A stretch of 64,000 nt of DNA, taken from positions 5,642,001-5,706,000 of the forward strand of contig NZ_SHKK01000001.1 in NCBI RefSeq assembly GCF_004217135.1, written 5' to 3'. The notes beneath the pieces were generated by a model. The model saw nothing but the letters and a program-made list of their open reading frames with translations, made no database searches and was not told the DNA's origin. Position 1 is the stretch's first letter. Every line of letters begins with the position of its first letter. This DNA is from Micromonospora violae. GTDB taxonomy: Bacteria; Actinomycetota; Actinomycetes; Mycobacteriales; Micromonosporaceae. The translations under genes were made by a program, and so were the position numbers. Positions 56,580 through 64,000 of the stretch are shown one piece after another.

Positions 56580-57041
56580 TCACCACATTCTGCGGCGGGT
56601 GCTGACGAGGCCGACGCCGGCCAGCGAGATGGCGAGGCCGAAGATGCCGGACCAGAACAGGGAGCGGCGGATGTCCGCGTCGCTCTGCCCGGTCGGGGCT
56701 GCTTCGGTGAGTTCCTGACGGCCGGCGGCCTGGCCGCCGGCACCCAGGCCGGATACCGCGTCGGTCGGGTCGGTGCCGCCGGCCTGGTCGGTCGGGGCGT
56801 AGGTGTCGATCCAGTCGGGCCCGTCGTACACCGACTGGCCGTCGCCTGTCGGTGAGTCAGGGTCGAGCACGGTGATCTCCGGTGCGGGCACCGGTGTGGT
56901 CAGCCGGGTGGACGACATTGCCGGGTCGCGGACGAGGACCAGGAGTGTCGTCATCGCCCCGAGGAGGGCGAGGAGTCCGAAGGCGTAGGCGATACGGGAG
57001 CGGTGGTGCCGCCGCAGGGCGGGCTGATTGACCATGACCAT
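56580..57041 (-). CDS. Small secreted or membrane protein (two-helix, hypothetical)
   Basis: 153 residues. Basic N terminus (MVMVNQPALRRHHRSRIAYA), a membrane helix (FGLLALLGAMTTLLVLV), an acidic extracellular stretch of about 75 residues (DPDSPTGDGQSVYDGPDWID), and a second helix near the C terminus (SLFWSGIFGLAISLAGVGLV) followed by STRRRMW. The C-terminal helix plus basic tail resembles a sorting-type anchor, but there is no LPXTG-like motif. It converges on the PASTA gene with 7 bp between stops. Unknown function. Confidence 0.6.
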   Translation of the reverse strand: MVMVNQPALRRHHRSRIAYAFGLLALLGAMTTLLVLVRDPAMSSTRLTTPVPAPEITVLDPDSPTGDGQSVYDGPDWIDTYAPTDQAGGTDPTDAVSGLGAGGQAAGRQELTEAAPTGQSDADIRRSLFWSGIFGLAISLAGVGLVSTRRRMW

Positions 57042-57139
57042 CCCAGGGTCAGGGTCCTGGACGAGCGGGTGGAACGGTGCCGGGGTGGGCGTACCAATTC
57101 TATGGCGACGGCACGCCCACCGGCGGCGGATCGGGTCGG

Positions 57140-57424
57140 TCAGCCCACCCGGACCGGGGTACGCGCGACCGGGCGGCGGGCCCGCACGGTGTGTGGGCGG
57201 GGTTCGGGGGCGGCCTGCAGCTGTTGCAGCCCTTCCCGCTGGACGAAGATCGACCGTCGGGTGACCGCGTCGCCCGCGGCGTTCAACTCGTAGCCGTCGA
57301 GCCAGAGCCAGCCGTCATAGGTCGGCCAGTCGAGCACCCGGATCACCCGGAACTTGATCGGCCTGAGGAACTGGACACTCGCCGCGCGAGTCACGTGCAG
57401 TACGTCACCGGTGCGGGGAAGCAC
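57140..57424 (-). CDS. Small beta-rich hypothetical protein
   Basis: 94 residues from GTG 57424 with CAGGAG ribosome site. MLPRTGDVLHVTRAASVQFL, PIKFRVIRVLDWPTYDGWLW and LDGYELNAAGDAVTRRSIFV suggest a small beta-barrel or OB-like fold, followed by a Pro/Arg-rich tail. No family recognised; I have seen similar short proteins in Micromonospora-type genomes but cannot name a role. Confidence 0.6.
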   Translation of the reverse strand: MLPRTGDVLHVTRAASVQFLRPIKFRVIRVLDWPTYDGWLWLDGYELNAAGDAVTRRSIFVQREGLQQLQAAPEPRPHTVRARRPVARTPVRVG

Positions 57425-58046
57425 ATGGGCTCCTGGGGAGGGTCGGCCGGCGTGCGCCGGCGGTGCCTGAACGGGGGACGTCTCGGCCGGCGACGGGGTC
57501 GTGCCTCGTGAACCGGTGGTGCGGATGGCGGTGGTCGGGCCGTACCCCGCTGGTGGCGTGCCGCCACCCGACCACCACCCGGTTGCTTCCGGGAACCGCG
57601 CCCGCCGCCGCAGCTTGCCGGCTTGCAGCGGCGGGGTCCTTACCCCGGAGCAGGTCTCGTTGTCGCCGGCCGGGCCCGCGTCCTGCCCGGCCGCCCCGGA
57701 TCGGTGGGGTCACCACTCCGAGGGATCAAGCGAAGACGCTGAGTGATCCGTGCCATACGGACAGAGTGCATCAGGGACGTGCTTCATGCAAGTTGCACGT
57801 CGACTTTTGCCGATACGTGAGCGTGTCGCGCGAAAGGCCTATTGAAGCCATCCGCGTACGGACGGCACACTGAGGGCCGGTTTCGCCCGTCGCGGCCGGC
57901 CGAGGACCGGGACCATCCCTTGTCGCGAACGCTCGCCGGTCGACGATCGCGCCCCCGGCGGGTGTCACCCAGTGGCGCGTTACCGGAGGTAGCCCGAGTG
58001 GGGTCGAGCAGCCAGCGGCGGGGACCAGTGACTCACGGGTTGCGCG
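57425..58046. other. 622-bp intergenic region without a supported gene
   Basis: Only short antisense-type frames occur. The segment 57715-57870 is noticeably less GC-rich, holds the small palindrome TGCAAGTTGCA (57787-57797), and probably includes promoter elements of the XRE-family gene that follows. No RNA gene or repeat is evident. Confidence 0.4.
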
Positions 58047-58928
58047 ATGAGTGAACGGCGCAGTCCCACCATCAGACGGCGGCGGCTCGGGGCCGAGCTA
58101 CGCCGCCAGCGGGAGTCCGCCGGCATCACCATCGAAGTGGTCGCCGAACAGTTGGAGTGCTCGGCGTCGAAGGTGTCCCGGATCGAGACCGGCCACACCA
58201 CGGCCACCCCCCGCGACGTGCGGGACATGTTGCGGATCTACGGCGTGGTCGGCGCCGAGAGCGACGAGCTCGTGCAGATCGCCCGGGAGGCCCGCCAGAA
58301 AGGCTGGTGGCACCCCTACAGCACGGTGCTCGTCGGCGCGTACGTCGGGCTGGAGGCGGCGGCGAGCTCGATCCGGGCGTACGAACAGCAGGTCGTTCCG
58401 GGCCTTCTGGAGACCGAGGAGTACGCCGGTGCCATGATCCGCGCCGCGCGGCCGGACTTCACCGCCGATCAGGTGCACCAGAGAGTGCGTGTCCGTCTGG
58501 GCCGTCAGTCGTTATTGACCCAGGACGATCCGGTCGATCTGTGGGTGGTGCTCGATGAGGCGGTGGTAAGTCGGCCGGTGGGCGGGGACGAGGTGATGCG
58601 CGGCCAACTCAGGAGGTTGGTCGAGGTGGCCGAGTTGCCGAACGTGACGCTGCAGATCCTGCCTTTCGAGGTGGGTGCGCACGCCGGCATGGACGGCACG
58701 TTCACGATCCTCAGCTTCCCTGAGCCCGGTGATCCGGATGTTGTGTACGCGGAGAACGCCACGGGTGGGCTCTTCCTGGAGAAGAGCGACGAACTACAGA
58801 AGTACAGCTTCATCTTCGATCACATCCGCGCTGCGGCCATACGTCCGGAGGAGTCCGTCGCACACATCGCAAAACTGGCAGAGGAGCCGTTGTGGAAATG
58901 GCGACCAAAAGGTTCCCCGTGGACCTGA
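58047..58928 (+). CDS. XRE-family regulator with DUF5753 domain
   Basis: 293 residues. Residues 10-75: helix-turn-helix (RLGAELRRQRESAGITIEVV, QLECSASKVSRIETGHTTAT). The remainder is DUF5753, with WWHPYSTVLVGAYVGLEAAA, QQVVPGLLETEEYAGAMIRA, LQILPFEVGAHAGMDGTFTI and GLFLEKSDELQKYSFIFDHI, the usual partner domain of WhiJ-type regulators in sporulating actinomycetes. The downstream DUF397 gene overlaps its 3' end, the standard arrangement. These pairs regulate development or antibiotic production; some behave like toxin-antitoxin systems. The specific target is unknown. Confidence 0.92.
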   Translation: MSERRSPTIRRRRLGAELRRQRESAGITIEVVAEQLECSASKVSRIETGHTTATPRDVRDMLRIYGVVGAESDELVQIAREARQKGWWHPYSTVLVGAYVGLEAAASSIRAYEQQVVPGLLETEEYAGAMIRAARPDFTADQVHQRVRVRLGRQSLLTQDDPVDLWVVLDEAVVSRPVGGDEVMRGQLRRLVEVAELPNVTLQILPFEVGAHAGMDGTFTILSFPEPGDPDVVYAENATGGLFLEKSDELQKYSFIFDHIRAAAIRPEESVAHIAKLAEEPLWKWRPKGSPWT

Positions 58929-59119
58929 CGCAGGCAGCATGGTTCAAGAGCTCGAAGAGCGGGCCGAACTGTGACAACTGCGTGGAGGTGGCGTACGTGA
59001 CGGGGGCGGTCGGAGTGCGGGACTCGAAGGACAAGGCGGGCCCCGCCCTGGTCTTCGCACCGGGTGACTGGCACGCCTTCGTCGCCGGCACCCGGGGTGG
59101 TGTGTTCGGCGCGGTCTGA
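58892..59119 (+). CDS. DUF397 protein, partner of the XRE regulator
   Basis: 75 residues, start GTG 58892 (GAGGAG site 5 bp upstream; ATG 58898 possible), overlapping the regulator gene by 37 bp. The DUF397 core is AAWFKSSKSGPNCDNCVEVA followed by VGVRDSKDKAGPALVFAPGD and WHAFVAGTRGGVF. DUF397 peptides are small cytosolic proteins that accompany WhiJ-like regulators and are thought to modulate them. A terminator follows directly. Confidence 0.93.
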   Translation: MEMATKRFPVDLTQAAWFKSSKSGPNCDNCVEVAYVTGAVGVRDSKDKAGPALVFAPGDWHAFVAGTRGGVFGAV

Positions 59120-59134
59120 CCGAGTGGTCAGTGG

Positions 59135-59164
59135 AGTCCCCGTCCGGTTCGCCGGACGGGGACT
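59135..59164 (+). terminator. Terminator of the XRE-DUF397 operon
   Basis: AGTCCCCGTCCGG (59135-59147), TTCG tetraloop, CCGGACGGGGACT (59152-59164): a perfect 13-bp stem capped by the very stable UUCG loop. Confidence 0.92.
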
Positions 59165-59337
59165 TCGTCGTGTCACCCGGACGGAAGGCGCGGCCGGCGG
59201 TCGCGCCGCGCCGGTGGTCGGCGAGGTTCCGTCGGGATTCCCGTCGCCACAGCGCCCCCGTCTCGTTGAACCGGTCGGTACGGCGCTGGTCGACGACCCG
59301 CCGCACCGACCCGCAACCGAGCGAGTAGGCGAGACGG

Positions 59338-59736
59338 ATGACGACGATCGGTTCAGACAATCTCACCACCGGTCCGGGCAAGCCGGAGCGGTTCGGTGGC
59401 AAGTACCGCGGCGCTCGTCGGGACACGGTTCTGACCGAGGTGGTCTCGACCGACCAGGAGTCGAGCGGGCGGGAGGGTGCTGCCGAGACGACGGATCATC
59501 CGCTCTCGCTGCCGTCACTGGACCCGAACCCGCTGATCGAACCGTCGTTCCCGCCGACGGGCTGGCCGATGGAGCCGCCGGAGTCCCTGGCTGACCACCC
59601 GTTGCTGCGTGGCCTGCTGATGGAGTTGCCACCGAAGGGCACCGTGCCCTCACAGGACTGGCTGGACCGCTGGTTCGAGGCGACCAGGTCGATCCTGGAG
59701 TTGCTATACGTGCAGAGCGCCAACCGTCCGCGTTGA
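59338..59736 (+). CDS. Hypothetical protein, mostly disordered
   Basis: 132 residues from the ATG at 59338. The N-terminal two thirds are polar and apparently unstructured (TTIGSDNLTTGPGKPERFGG, REGAAETTDHPLSLPSLDPN). The C-terminal 45 residues could form two helices (HPLLRGLLMELPPKGTVPSQ, WLDRWFEATRSILELLYVQS), which may be a protein-binding motif. No family recognised. Its end overlaps the convergent membrane-protein gene by 33 bp. Confidence 0.5.
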   Translation: MTTIGSDNLTTGPGKPERFGGKYRGARRDTVLTEVVSTDQESSGREGAAETTDHPLSLPSLDPNPLIEPSFPPTGWPMEPPESLADHPLLRGLLMELPPKGTVPSQDWLDRWFEATRSILELLYVQSANRPR

Positions 59737-60300
59737 CGGTGGGGTGGGCTGAGCCTGCTCGGCGAGGCGGTTGTGGCGGAGTGCGTGCCGGACCCCGATG
59801 GCGAGCACCGCGAGCGCGCCCACGGTGATCGCCGGCCCGGTGACACCGGGGTCGGCTCCGAGGTCGGTGCCGGCCGCCGCGATCACCGCCGGCACCGTGG
59901 CCAGGGCGGTGACCTGGAGTGGCAGCCCGACGAGCGGGTGGGCCGCGGCGGCGCGCAGCCCGTGCGGTGCGGGTGTGGCGGGGGCGCTGGCGAACGCGCC
60001 CGCACCGGCCCGCAGCCGGCGGATCCGTCGTACGGAACAGATCGTCGCCACGAGCGCCGGAGCGGCGGCCAGGGTGAGCCCGGCGGCGGCCCGGTCCACC
60101 GGCGCGGTGCCGGCGCTGAGCAGCCCCCCGCCGAGTACGGCCGCGGTGAGCGCCACGCCGGTGAGGACCAATGCCAGCAACCCTCCGGTACGCCGACGCA
60201 GCGTGCGGGTGTTGCCCAGTCGGGGAAGCCCGTCTGCGACGACACCGGCGGCCAGCCAGACGGCGGCGACCGGGAGCAGGATGGTGAGCTGACTCTCCAT
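59704..60300 (-). CDS. Polytopic membrane protein, hypothetical
   Basis: 198 residues from the ATG at 60300 (MESQLTILLPVAAVWLAAGV). Five probable membrane helices are separated by short polar loops: at the N terminus, LLALVLTGVALTAAVLGGGLL, LTLAAAPALVATICSV, LPLQVTALATVPAVIAAAG and ITVGALAVLAIGVRHAL. No catalytic motif and no named family that I recognise. It is convergent with the gene at 59338 and divergent from the serine protease. Codon usage and helices support a real membrane protein; the role is unknown. Confidence 0.6.
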   Translation of the reverse strand: MESQLTILLPVAAVWLAAGVVADGLPRLGNTRTLRRRTGGLLALVLTGVALTAAVLGGGLLSAGTAPVDRAAAGLTLAAAPALVATICSVRRIRRLRAGAGAFASAPATPAPHGLRAAAAHPLVGLPLQVTALATVPAVIAAAGTDLGADPGVTGPAITVGALAVLAIGVRHALRHNRLAEQAQPTPPSTRTVGALHV

Positions 60301-60473
60301 GTTCGAAAGTCTTTCCCGAATCCCGGCGAGGCGAATCCGGGCCCGTCCCCCGCTCGCCCCGGACGCTGGGCCCGTAGGGGTCATCACTTGAAGGTATGGA
60401 CGTTTCGGCATGTCCAACTGCACGACGGCTGATTTACCCTCAGCTAGATCGGCGAGTGTCGATTGATGTTGGG

Positions 60474-60499
60474 ACCGGTGGTCACGTTCCACCACCGGT
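60474..60499 (+). promoter_or_regulatory. Stem-loop upstream of the serine protease gene
   Basis: ACCGGTGGT (60474-60482), an 8-nt loop, ACCACCGGT (60491-60499), then the AGGGAGGTAGGAG ribosome site. Depending on where the mRNA starts, it could stabilise the leader or act as an operator. Confidence 0.45.
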
Positions 60500-60515
60500 C
60501 AGAGGGAGGTAGGAG

Positions 60516-62072
60516 ATGGGTCTTCCACGAAGGTCCGTGCTGATCGGGGTGGCCGCGGCCACCGTGCTGGCCGTCGGCACCCCAGCCCTGGCCGCCGAAC
60601 CCGTGGGTGTGGTTCGGGCCGCCGGCGGCGCCACCGCCGTGCCGGACAGCTACATCGTCGTACTCAAGGACAGCGCCGTGGCCCGGGACCGGGTCGGCGA
60701 CACCGCGAAGCGGCTCTCCGGCCGCCACGGCGGCACGGTGGCCCGCACCTACGGTGCGGCGCTGCGCGGCTTCGAGGTCAAGGTGAGCGCGAGCGCGGCC
60801 GCCCGCATCGCGGCCGACCCGGCGGTGGCGTACGTCGAGCAGAACCACACCGTCTCGATCTCCGGAACGCAGACCAACCCGCCCTCCTGGGGCCTCGACC
60901 GGATCGACCAGCGCAACCTGCCGTTGGACAGCTCCTACACCTACCCGAACACGGCGAGCAACGTGCACGCCTACATCATCGACACCGGCATCCGGTTCTC
61001 CCACAACGACTTCGGCGGCCGGGCCACCTCCGGCTACGACGCGGTGGACGGCGGATCGGCCGACGACTGCAACGGACACGGCACGCACGTGGCCGGCACC
61101 GTCGGTGGGTCCGCGTACGGGGTGGCCAAGGGCGTCCAACTCGTCGGCGTACGGGTGCTGAACTGCTCCGGCAGCGGCACCAACGCTGGCGTGATCGCCG
61201 GCGTCGACTGGGTCACCCAGAACGCGATCAAGCCGGCGGTGGCGAACATGAGCCTCGGCGGTGGCGCGAACAGCTCACTGGACAACGCCGTCCGCAACTC
61301 GATCGCCTCGGGCGTCACGTACGGCCTGGCGGCCGGCAACGACTACGGCGCGAACGCCTGCAACACCTCGCCGGCGCGGACCACGGAAGCCATCACGGTG
61401 GGCTCGACGACCAGCTCGGACGCCCGGTCGTCGTTCTCCAACATCGGCACCTGCCTGGACATCTTCGCGCCCGGCTCGTCGATCACCTCGGCCTGGTACA
61501 CCAGCAACACCGCGACCAACACGATCAGCGGCACCTCGATGGCCACGCCGCACGTGGTCGGAGCGGCGGCCCTGGTGGCCAGCGCCAACCCGAGCTGGAC
61601 CCCGGCTCAGGTCCGCAACCAGTTGGTGGCCAACGCGACCCCCAACGTGGTGGGCAGCCCTGGCTCGGGCTCGCCGAACCTGCTGCTCTACGTGGGCACC
61701 GGCAGCACCCCGCCGCCGCCCACCGGCTGCACCGGCACCAACGGCACCGACGTGTCGATCCCGGACGCCGGCTCGGCGGTGACCAGCTCGATCACCATCT
61801 CCGGCTGCGGTCGCAACGCCTCCTCGGCCTCCACCGTGGCGGTGAACATCGTGCACACCTACCGCGGTGACCTGGTCATCGATCTGCTCGCCCCGGACGG
61901 CAGCTCGTACCGGTTGAAGAACAACAGCAGCTCGGACAGCGCCGACAACGTGAACACCACGTACACGGTCAACGTCTCCGGTGAGGCGGCCGACGGCATC
62001 TGGCGACTTCAGGTGCGGGACGTCTACGCGGCCGACACCGGCTACCTCAACACCTGGACCCTGACCGTCTGA
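60516..62072 (+). CDS. Secreted S8 (subtilisin-like) serine protease with P domain
   Basis: 518 residues. Signal peptide (RSVLIGVAAATVLAVGTPAL, cleavage near residue 26), an I9 propeptide (about 41-115, DSYIVVLKDSAVARDRVGDT ... VAYVEQNHTVS), then a proteinase K/aqualysin-type catalytic domain with Asp156 (IIDTGI), His188 (NGHGTHVAGT), Asn275 (AAGND) and Ser341 (SGTSMATPHV). A short Pro linker leads to a C-terminal proprotein-convertase P domain (about 415-518, HTYRGDLVIDLLAPDGSSYR). The triad is complete, so the enzyme should be active outside the cell. A very strong ribosome site suggests high expression. Confidence 0.95.
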   Translation: MGLPRRSVLIGVAAATVLAVGTPALAAEPVGVVRAAGGATAVPDSYIVVLKDSAVARDRVGDTAKRLSGRHGGTVARTYGAALRGFEVKVSASAAARIAADPAVAYVEQNHTVSISGTQTNPPSWGLDRIDQRNLPLDSSYTYPNTASNVHAYIIDTGIRFSHNDFGGRATSGYDAVDGGSADDCNGHGTHVAGTVGGSAYGVAKGVQLVGVRVLNCSGSGTNAGVIAGVDWVTQNAIKPAVANMSLGGGANSSLDNAVRNSIASGVTYGLAAGNDYGANACNTSPARTTEAITVGSTTSSDARSSFSNIGTCLDIFAPGSSITSAWYTSNTATNTISGTSMATPHVVGAAALVASANPSWTPAQVRNQLVANATPNVVGSPGSGSPNLLLYVGTGSTPPPPTGCTGTNGTDVSIPDAGSAVTSSITISGCGRNASSASTVAVNIVHTYRGDLVIDLLAPDGSSYRLKNNSSSDSADNVNTTYTVNVSGEAADGIWRLQVRDVYAADTGYLNTWTLTV

Positions 62073-62087
62073 CCGGCCTCGCACGAC

Positions 62088-62122
62088 CGAGGCCCCACCC
62101 CGGTGCGCCGGGTGGGGCCTCG
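62088..62122 (+). terminator. Terminator after the serine protease gene
   Basis: CGAGGCCCCACCC (62088-62100) pairs with GGGTGGGGCCTCG (62110-62122) around a 9-nt loop. Confidence 0.85.
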
Positions 62123-62139
62123 CGTCGTACGGATCGGGC

Positions 62140-62946
62140 TCAGACCGAGAAGGTGGCCGGCCGCTCGCTGGCCGGTGCCGGCGGGGTGGCCTTCCACAGG
62201 CCGATCTTCTGCGCGGCGAGCCGGCTCAGGTAGGCCGGGTTGAGGATGACGTAGCGACGCCAGAGCCGCTTCGGCTCCAGACCGAGACGCCAGAACCACT
62301 CCAGGCCGGCACGCTGCATCCACGGTGGAGGCTGGCGCAGCAGCCCGGCGTGGTAGTCGAAGGCCGCGCCGACCGCCATCAGCGGCATGTCGAGCAGTGG
62401 CCGCATGGCGTACGCGAAGACCTCCTGGCGCGGGCAGCCGAGCCCGACCAGGACCAGCCGGGCACCGCTGGACCGGATCCGGTCGGCGATCTCGGCGTCC
62501 TCGCCGGGCTGGACGGCACGGAACTTGGACGGCTCCACCCCGGCGATCTTCAGCGCGGGGAACATCCGTTCCAGGGCCGGGATCAACCGGGCGAGGGTCT
62601 CCTCGGTCGAGCCGTACAGGTAGACCGGCAGCCCCTCGTCGGCGAAGCGCGACAGCACGTGCAGGGTCAGGGTCGGCCCGTACACCCGGTCGCTGAGCCC
62701 GGCGTGGTGCAGCAGGTTGAGCGCCCACCGCACCGGCTGCCCGTCCGGGGTGACCACGTCGAAGGAGTTGAGCCGGGCGTTGTGTGCCGGGTCGAGCACC
62801 CCGGTCATCACCCCGTGCACGGCAAGCGCGGTCAACGCCAGGGGACGCCGCTCGTGCGCCGCGGTGACCACGGCGTCGGTCGCCGTGGCGTAGTCGGTCG
62901 CGTCGACCAGGACGCCGAGCACGTTGCGCTTGGTCCGGGCGCTCAT
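62140..62946 (-). CDS. WecB/TagA/CpsF-family glycosyltransferase
   Basis: 268 residues. GT26 family enzymes transfer a UDP-activated (N-acetyl)mannosamine or similar sugar to a lipid-linked precursor in making wall teichoic acid, enterobacterial common antigen or exopolysaccharide. Visible motifs: [33 protein letters not shown], and [20 protein letters not shown] with [20 protein letters not shown], the hallmark C-terminal half. The ATG at 62946 overlaps the upstream epimerase stop as ATGA, implying translational coupling. It is the last gene of a surface-glycan operon that continues past the right edge. Confidence 0.92.
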   Translation of the reverse strand: MSARTKRNVLGVLVDATDYATATDAVVTAAHERRPLALTALAVHGVMTGVLDPAHNARLNSFDVVTPDGQPVRWALNLLHHAGLSDRVYGPTLTLHVLSRFADEGLPVYLYGSTEETLARLIPALERMFPALKIAGVEPSKFRAVQPGEDAEIADRIRSSGARLVLVGLGCPRQEVFAYAMRPLLDMPLMAVGAAFDYHAGLLRQPPPWMQRAGLEWFWRLGLEPKRLWRRYVILNPAYLSRLAAQKIGLWKATPPAPASERPATFSV

Positions 62947-64000
62947 GACTGGGCAACCCACTTGTCCACGTTGGCCTCGTAGATCTCGCGCAGGATCATC
63001 GGCACGTCGTAGGTGATCTTCCAGTCCGGGTACTGCGCCTCGAACCGGGCCATGCTGCTGACGTACCACTGGTGGTCGCCGGTGCGGTTCTGCTCGACGT
63101 AGTTGATCCGCGCCTCGCGGCCGGTGATCTCCTCCGCGATCCGGAACGCCTCGATGTGCGAGGTGTTGGAGTGCCGGCCGCCGCCGAGGTTGTAGACCTC
63201 GGCGGATCGCGGGGCCCGGAAGAACGCCTCGAACGCGGTCAGCACGTCGTGCGAGTGGATCGCGTCCCGGACCATCTTGCCCTTGTAGCCGAACAGGTTG
63301 TACGTCCGGCCCTCCATGACGCAGCGCATCAGATAGGCCAGGAACCCGTGCAGCTCAGCCGCGGAGTGCGCCGGACCGGTCAGCGTGCCGCCCCGGAAGC
63401 AGGCGGTCTTCATGTCGAAGTAGCGCCCGTACTCCTGGACCATCACGTCCGCGGCGACCTTGGAGGCGCCGAAGACCGAGTGCAGCGAGTGGTCGATCGA
63501 CATCTCTTCGGTGATGCCCTGGTACCAGTGGTGATCCTCGGGCAGCTCGTACCGGGTCTCCAGCTCCCTGAGCGGCAGGCCGTTGGGCCGGTCACCGTAG
63601 ACCTTGTTGGTCGAGCAGTGGATGAACGGTGCGTCGATCGCGTGGCGGCGGGTGTTCTCCAGCATGTTGAGCGTGCCGCCGGCGTTCACGTCGAAGTCCG
63701 TGTACGGCTCCTTGGCCGCCCAGTCGTGGCTCGGCTGCGCAGCGCTGTGGATCACCACGGCGATGTCCGAGCCGTACTTCTTGAACACCTGCTCCAGGCC
63801 GTCGCGGTCCCGGATGTCGACCGCGAAGTGGGTGTACGCGCTACCCAGGTCACGGCTGAGGCGTTCCAGGCTCCACGAGGTGGAGCCGTCCTCGCCGAAG
63901 AAGTACCGGCGCATGTCGTTGTCGATGCCGACGACATCCAGACCGAGGCCGGCGAAATGCCGGACCGCCTCGGAGCCGATCAGGCCACCCGACCCTGTCA
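62943..64000 (-). CDS. NAD-dependent sugar-nucleotide epimerase/dehydratase, 5' end missing
   Basis: At least 352 residues; the frame is open at the right edge and the first visible part, [20 protein letters not shown], contains the Rossmann glycine motif, so only a few N-terminal residues lack. It is an extended short-chain dehydrogenase/reductase close to CDP-tyvelose/CDP-paratose 2-epimerases and UDP-glucose 4-epimerases ([36 protein letters not shown]). The usual catalytic YxxxK appears as FGASK, with Phe in place of Tyr. It supplies an activated sugar to the coupled glycosyltransferase; which sugar is not inferable. Confidence 0.9.
   Translation of the reverse strand, partial: TGSGGLIGSEAVRHFAGLGLDVVGIDNDMRRYFFGEDGSTSWSLERLSRDLGSAYTHFAVDIRDRDGLEQVFKKYGSDIAVVIHSAAQPSHDWAAKEPYTDFDVNAGGTLNMLENTRRHAIDAPFIHCSTNKVYGDRPNGLPLRELETRYELPEDHHWYQGITEEMSIDHSLHSVFGASKVAADVMVQEYGRYFDMKTACFRGGTLTGPAHSAAELHGFLAYLMRCVMEGRTYNLFGYKGKMVRDAIHSHDVLTAFEAFFRAPRSAEVYNLGGGRHSNTSHIEAFRIAEEITGREARINYVEQNRTGDHQWYVSSMARFEAQYPDWKITYDVPMILREIYEANVDKWVAQS

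Noticed and set aside
57405..57873. Short frames on both strands in the 622-bp gap before the XRE gene
   Set aside because: Arg/Pro/His-rich compositions without start signals; no similarity recognised.

Overview
The window is high-GC DNA from a sporulating-type actinomycete, most likely Micromonosporaceae (Micromonospora-like). The evidence is the GC content (about 70% by eye), frequent GTG starts, and the actinobacterial origin-flank gene order dnaN-gnd-recF-DUF721-gyrB-gyrA-DUF3566-tRNA-Ile-DLW39-tRNA-Ala. XRE/DUF5753 plus DUF397 regulator pairs, snapalysin and many secreted proteins fit the same group. The genus is an inference, not a proof.

Layout. 1-12.6 kb is the replication and topology block: the 3' part of dnaN, a short-type gnd, recF, a DUF721 gene, an OhrR-like MarR gene with its operator, gyrB, gyrA with an in-frame 420-residue intein, a DUF3566 membrane protein and two tRNAs. 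DnaA-box-like 9-mers lie between gyrB and gyrA and just before recF. 12.6-15 kb, next to tRNA-Ala, is a degraded zone with a TetR remnant, a VOC/glyoxalase remnant, a DUF2695 gene and orphan ORFs. 15-19.6 kb holds a very large CtpI-like P-type ATPase with a small divergent partner. 20-30 kb holds an MFS exporter behind a MerR/SoxR-type promoter, a GAP-family membrane protein, a YbaK-type deacylase, a parS-like ParB site inside a hairpin, DsbA/FrnE, SufE, a CBS-pair protein, proS, an SGNH hydrolase, a secreted Ig-like protein and a rhodanese.

30.8-40.6 kb holds an ECF sigma factor coupled to a membrane-anchored protein, a TetR/FAD-monooxygenase divergon with palindromic operators, an MFS transporter, and an HSP90-family ATPase followed by a 957-residue TPR protein. 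40.6-47.4 kb is a leucine/isovaleryl-CoA-type catabolic cluster (TetR, biotin carboxylase, HMG-CoA lyase, carboxyltransferase, acyl-CoA dehydrogenase), with a snapalysin gene in the opposite orientation in its middle. The carboxylase alpha protein has no biotin-carrier domain. 47.5-53.4 kb carries a large HTH-NTPase-TPR regulator, a MarR/YceI divergon and a GCS2-family ligase. 53.5-60.3 kb carries membrane and PASTA-domain proteins and a HTH/DUF397 pair. 60.5-64 kb holds a secreted subtilase and the end of a cell-surface glycan cluster (WecB/TagA glycosyltransferase translationally coupled to a sugar-nucleotide epimerase that runs off the right edge).

Several genes show an actinobacterial -10 hexamer exactly 6-7 nt before the start codon. 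These look like leaderless transcripts, and I used the pattern to settle starts (proS, sufE, marR, tetR, MFS). No CRISPR array, prophage or complete insertion sequence was seen.
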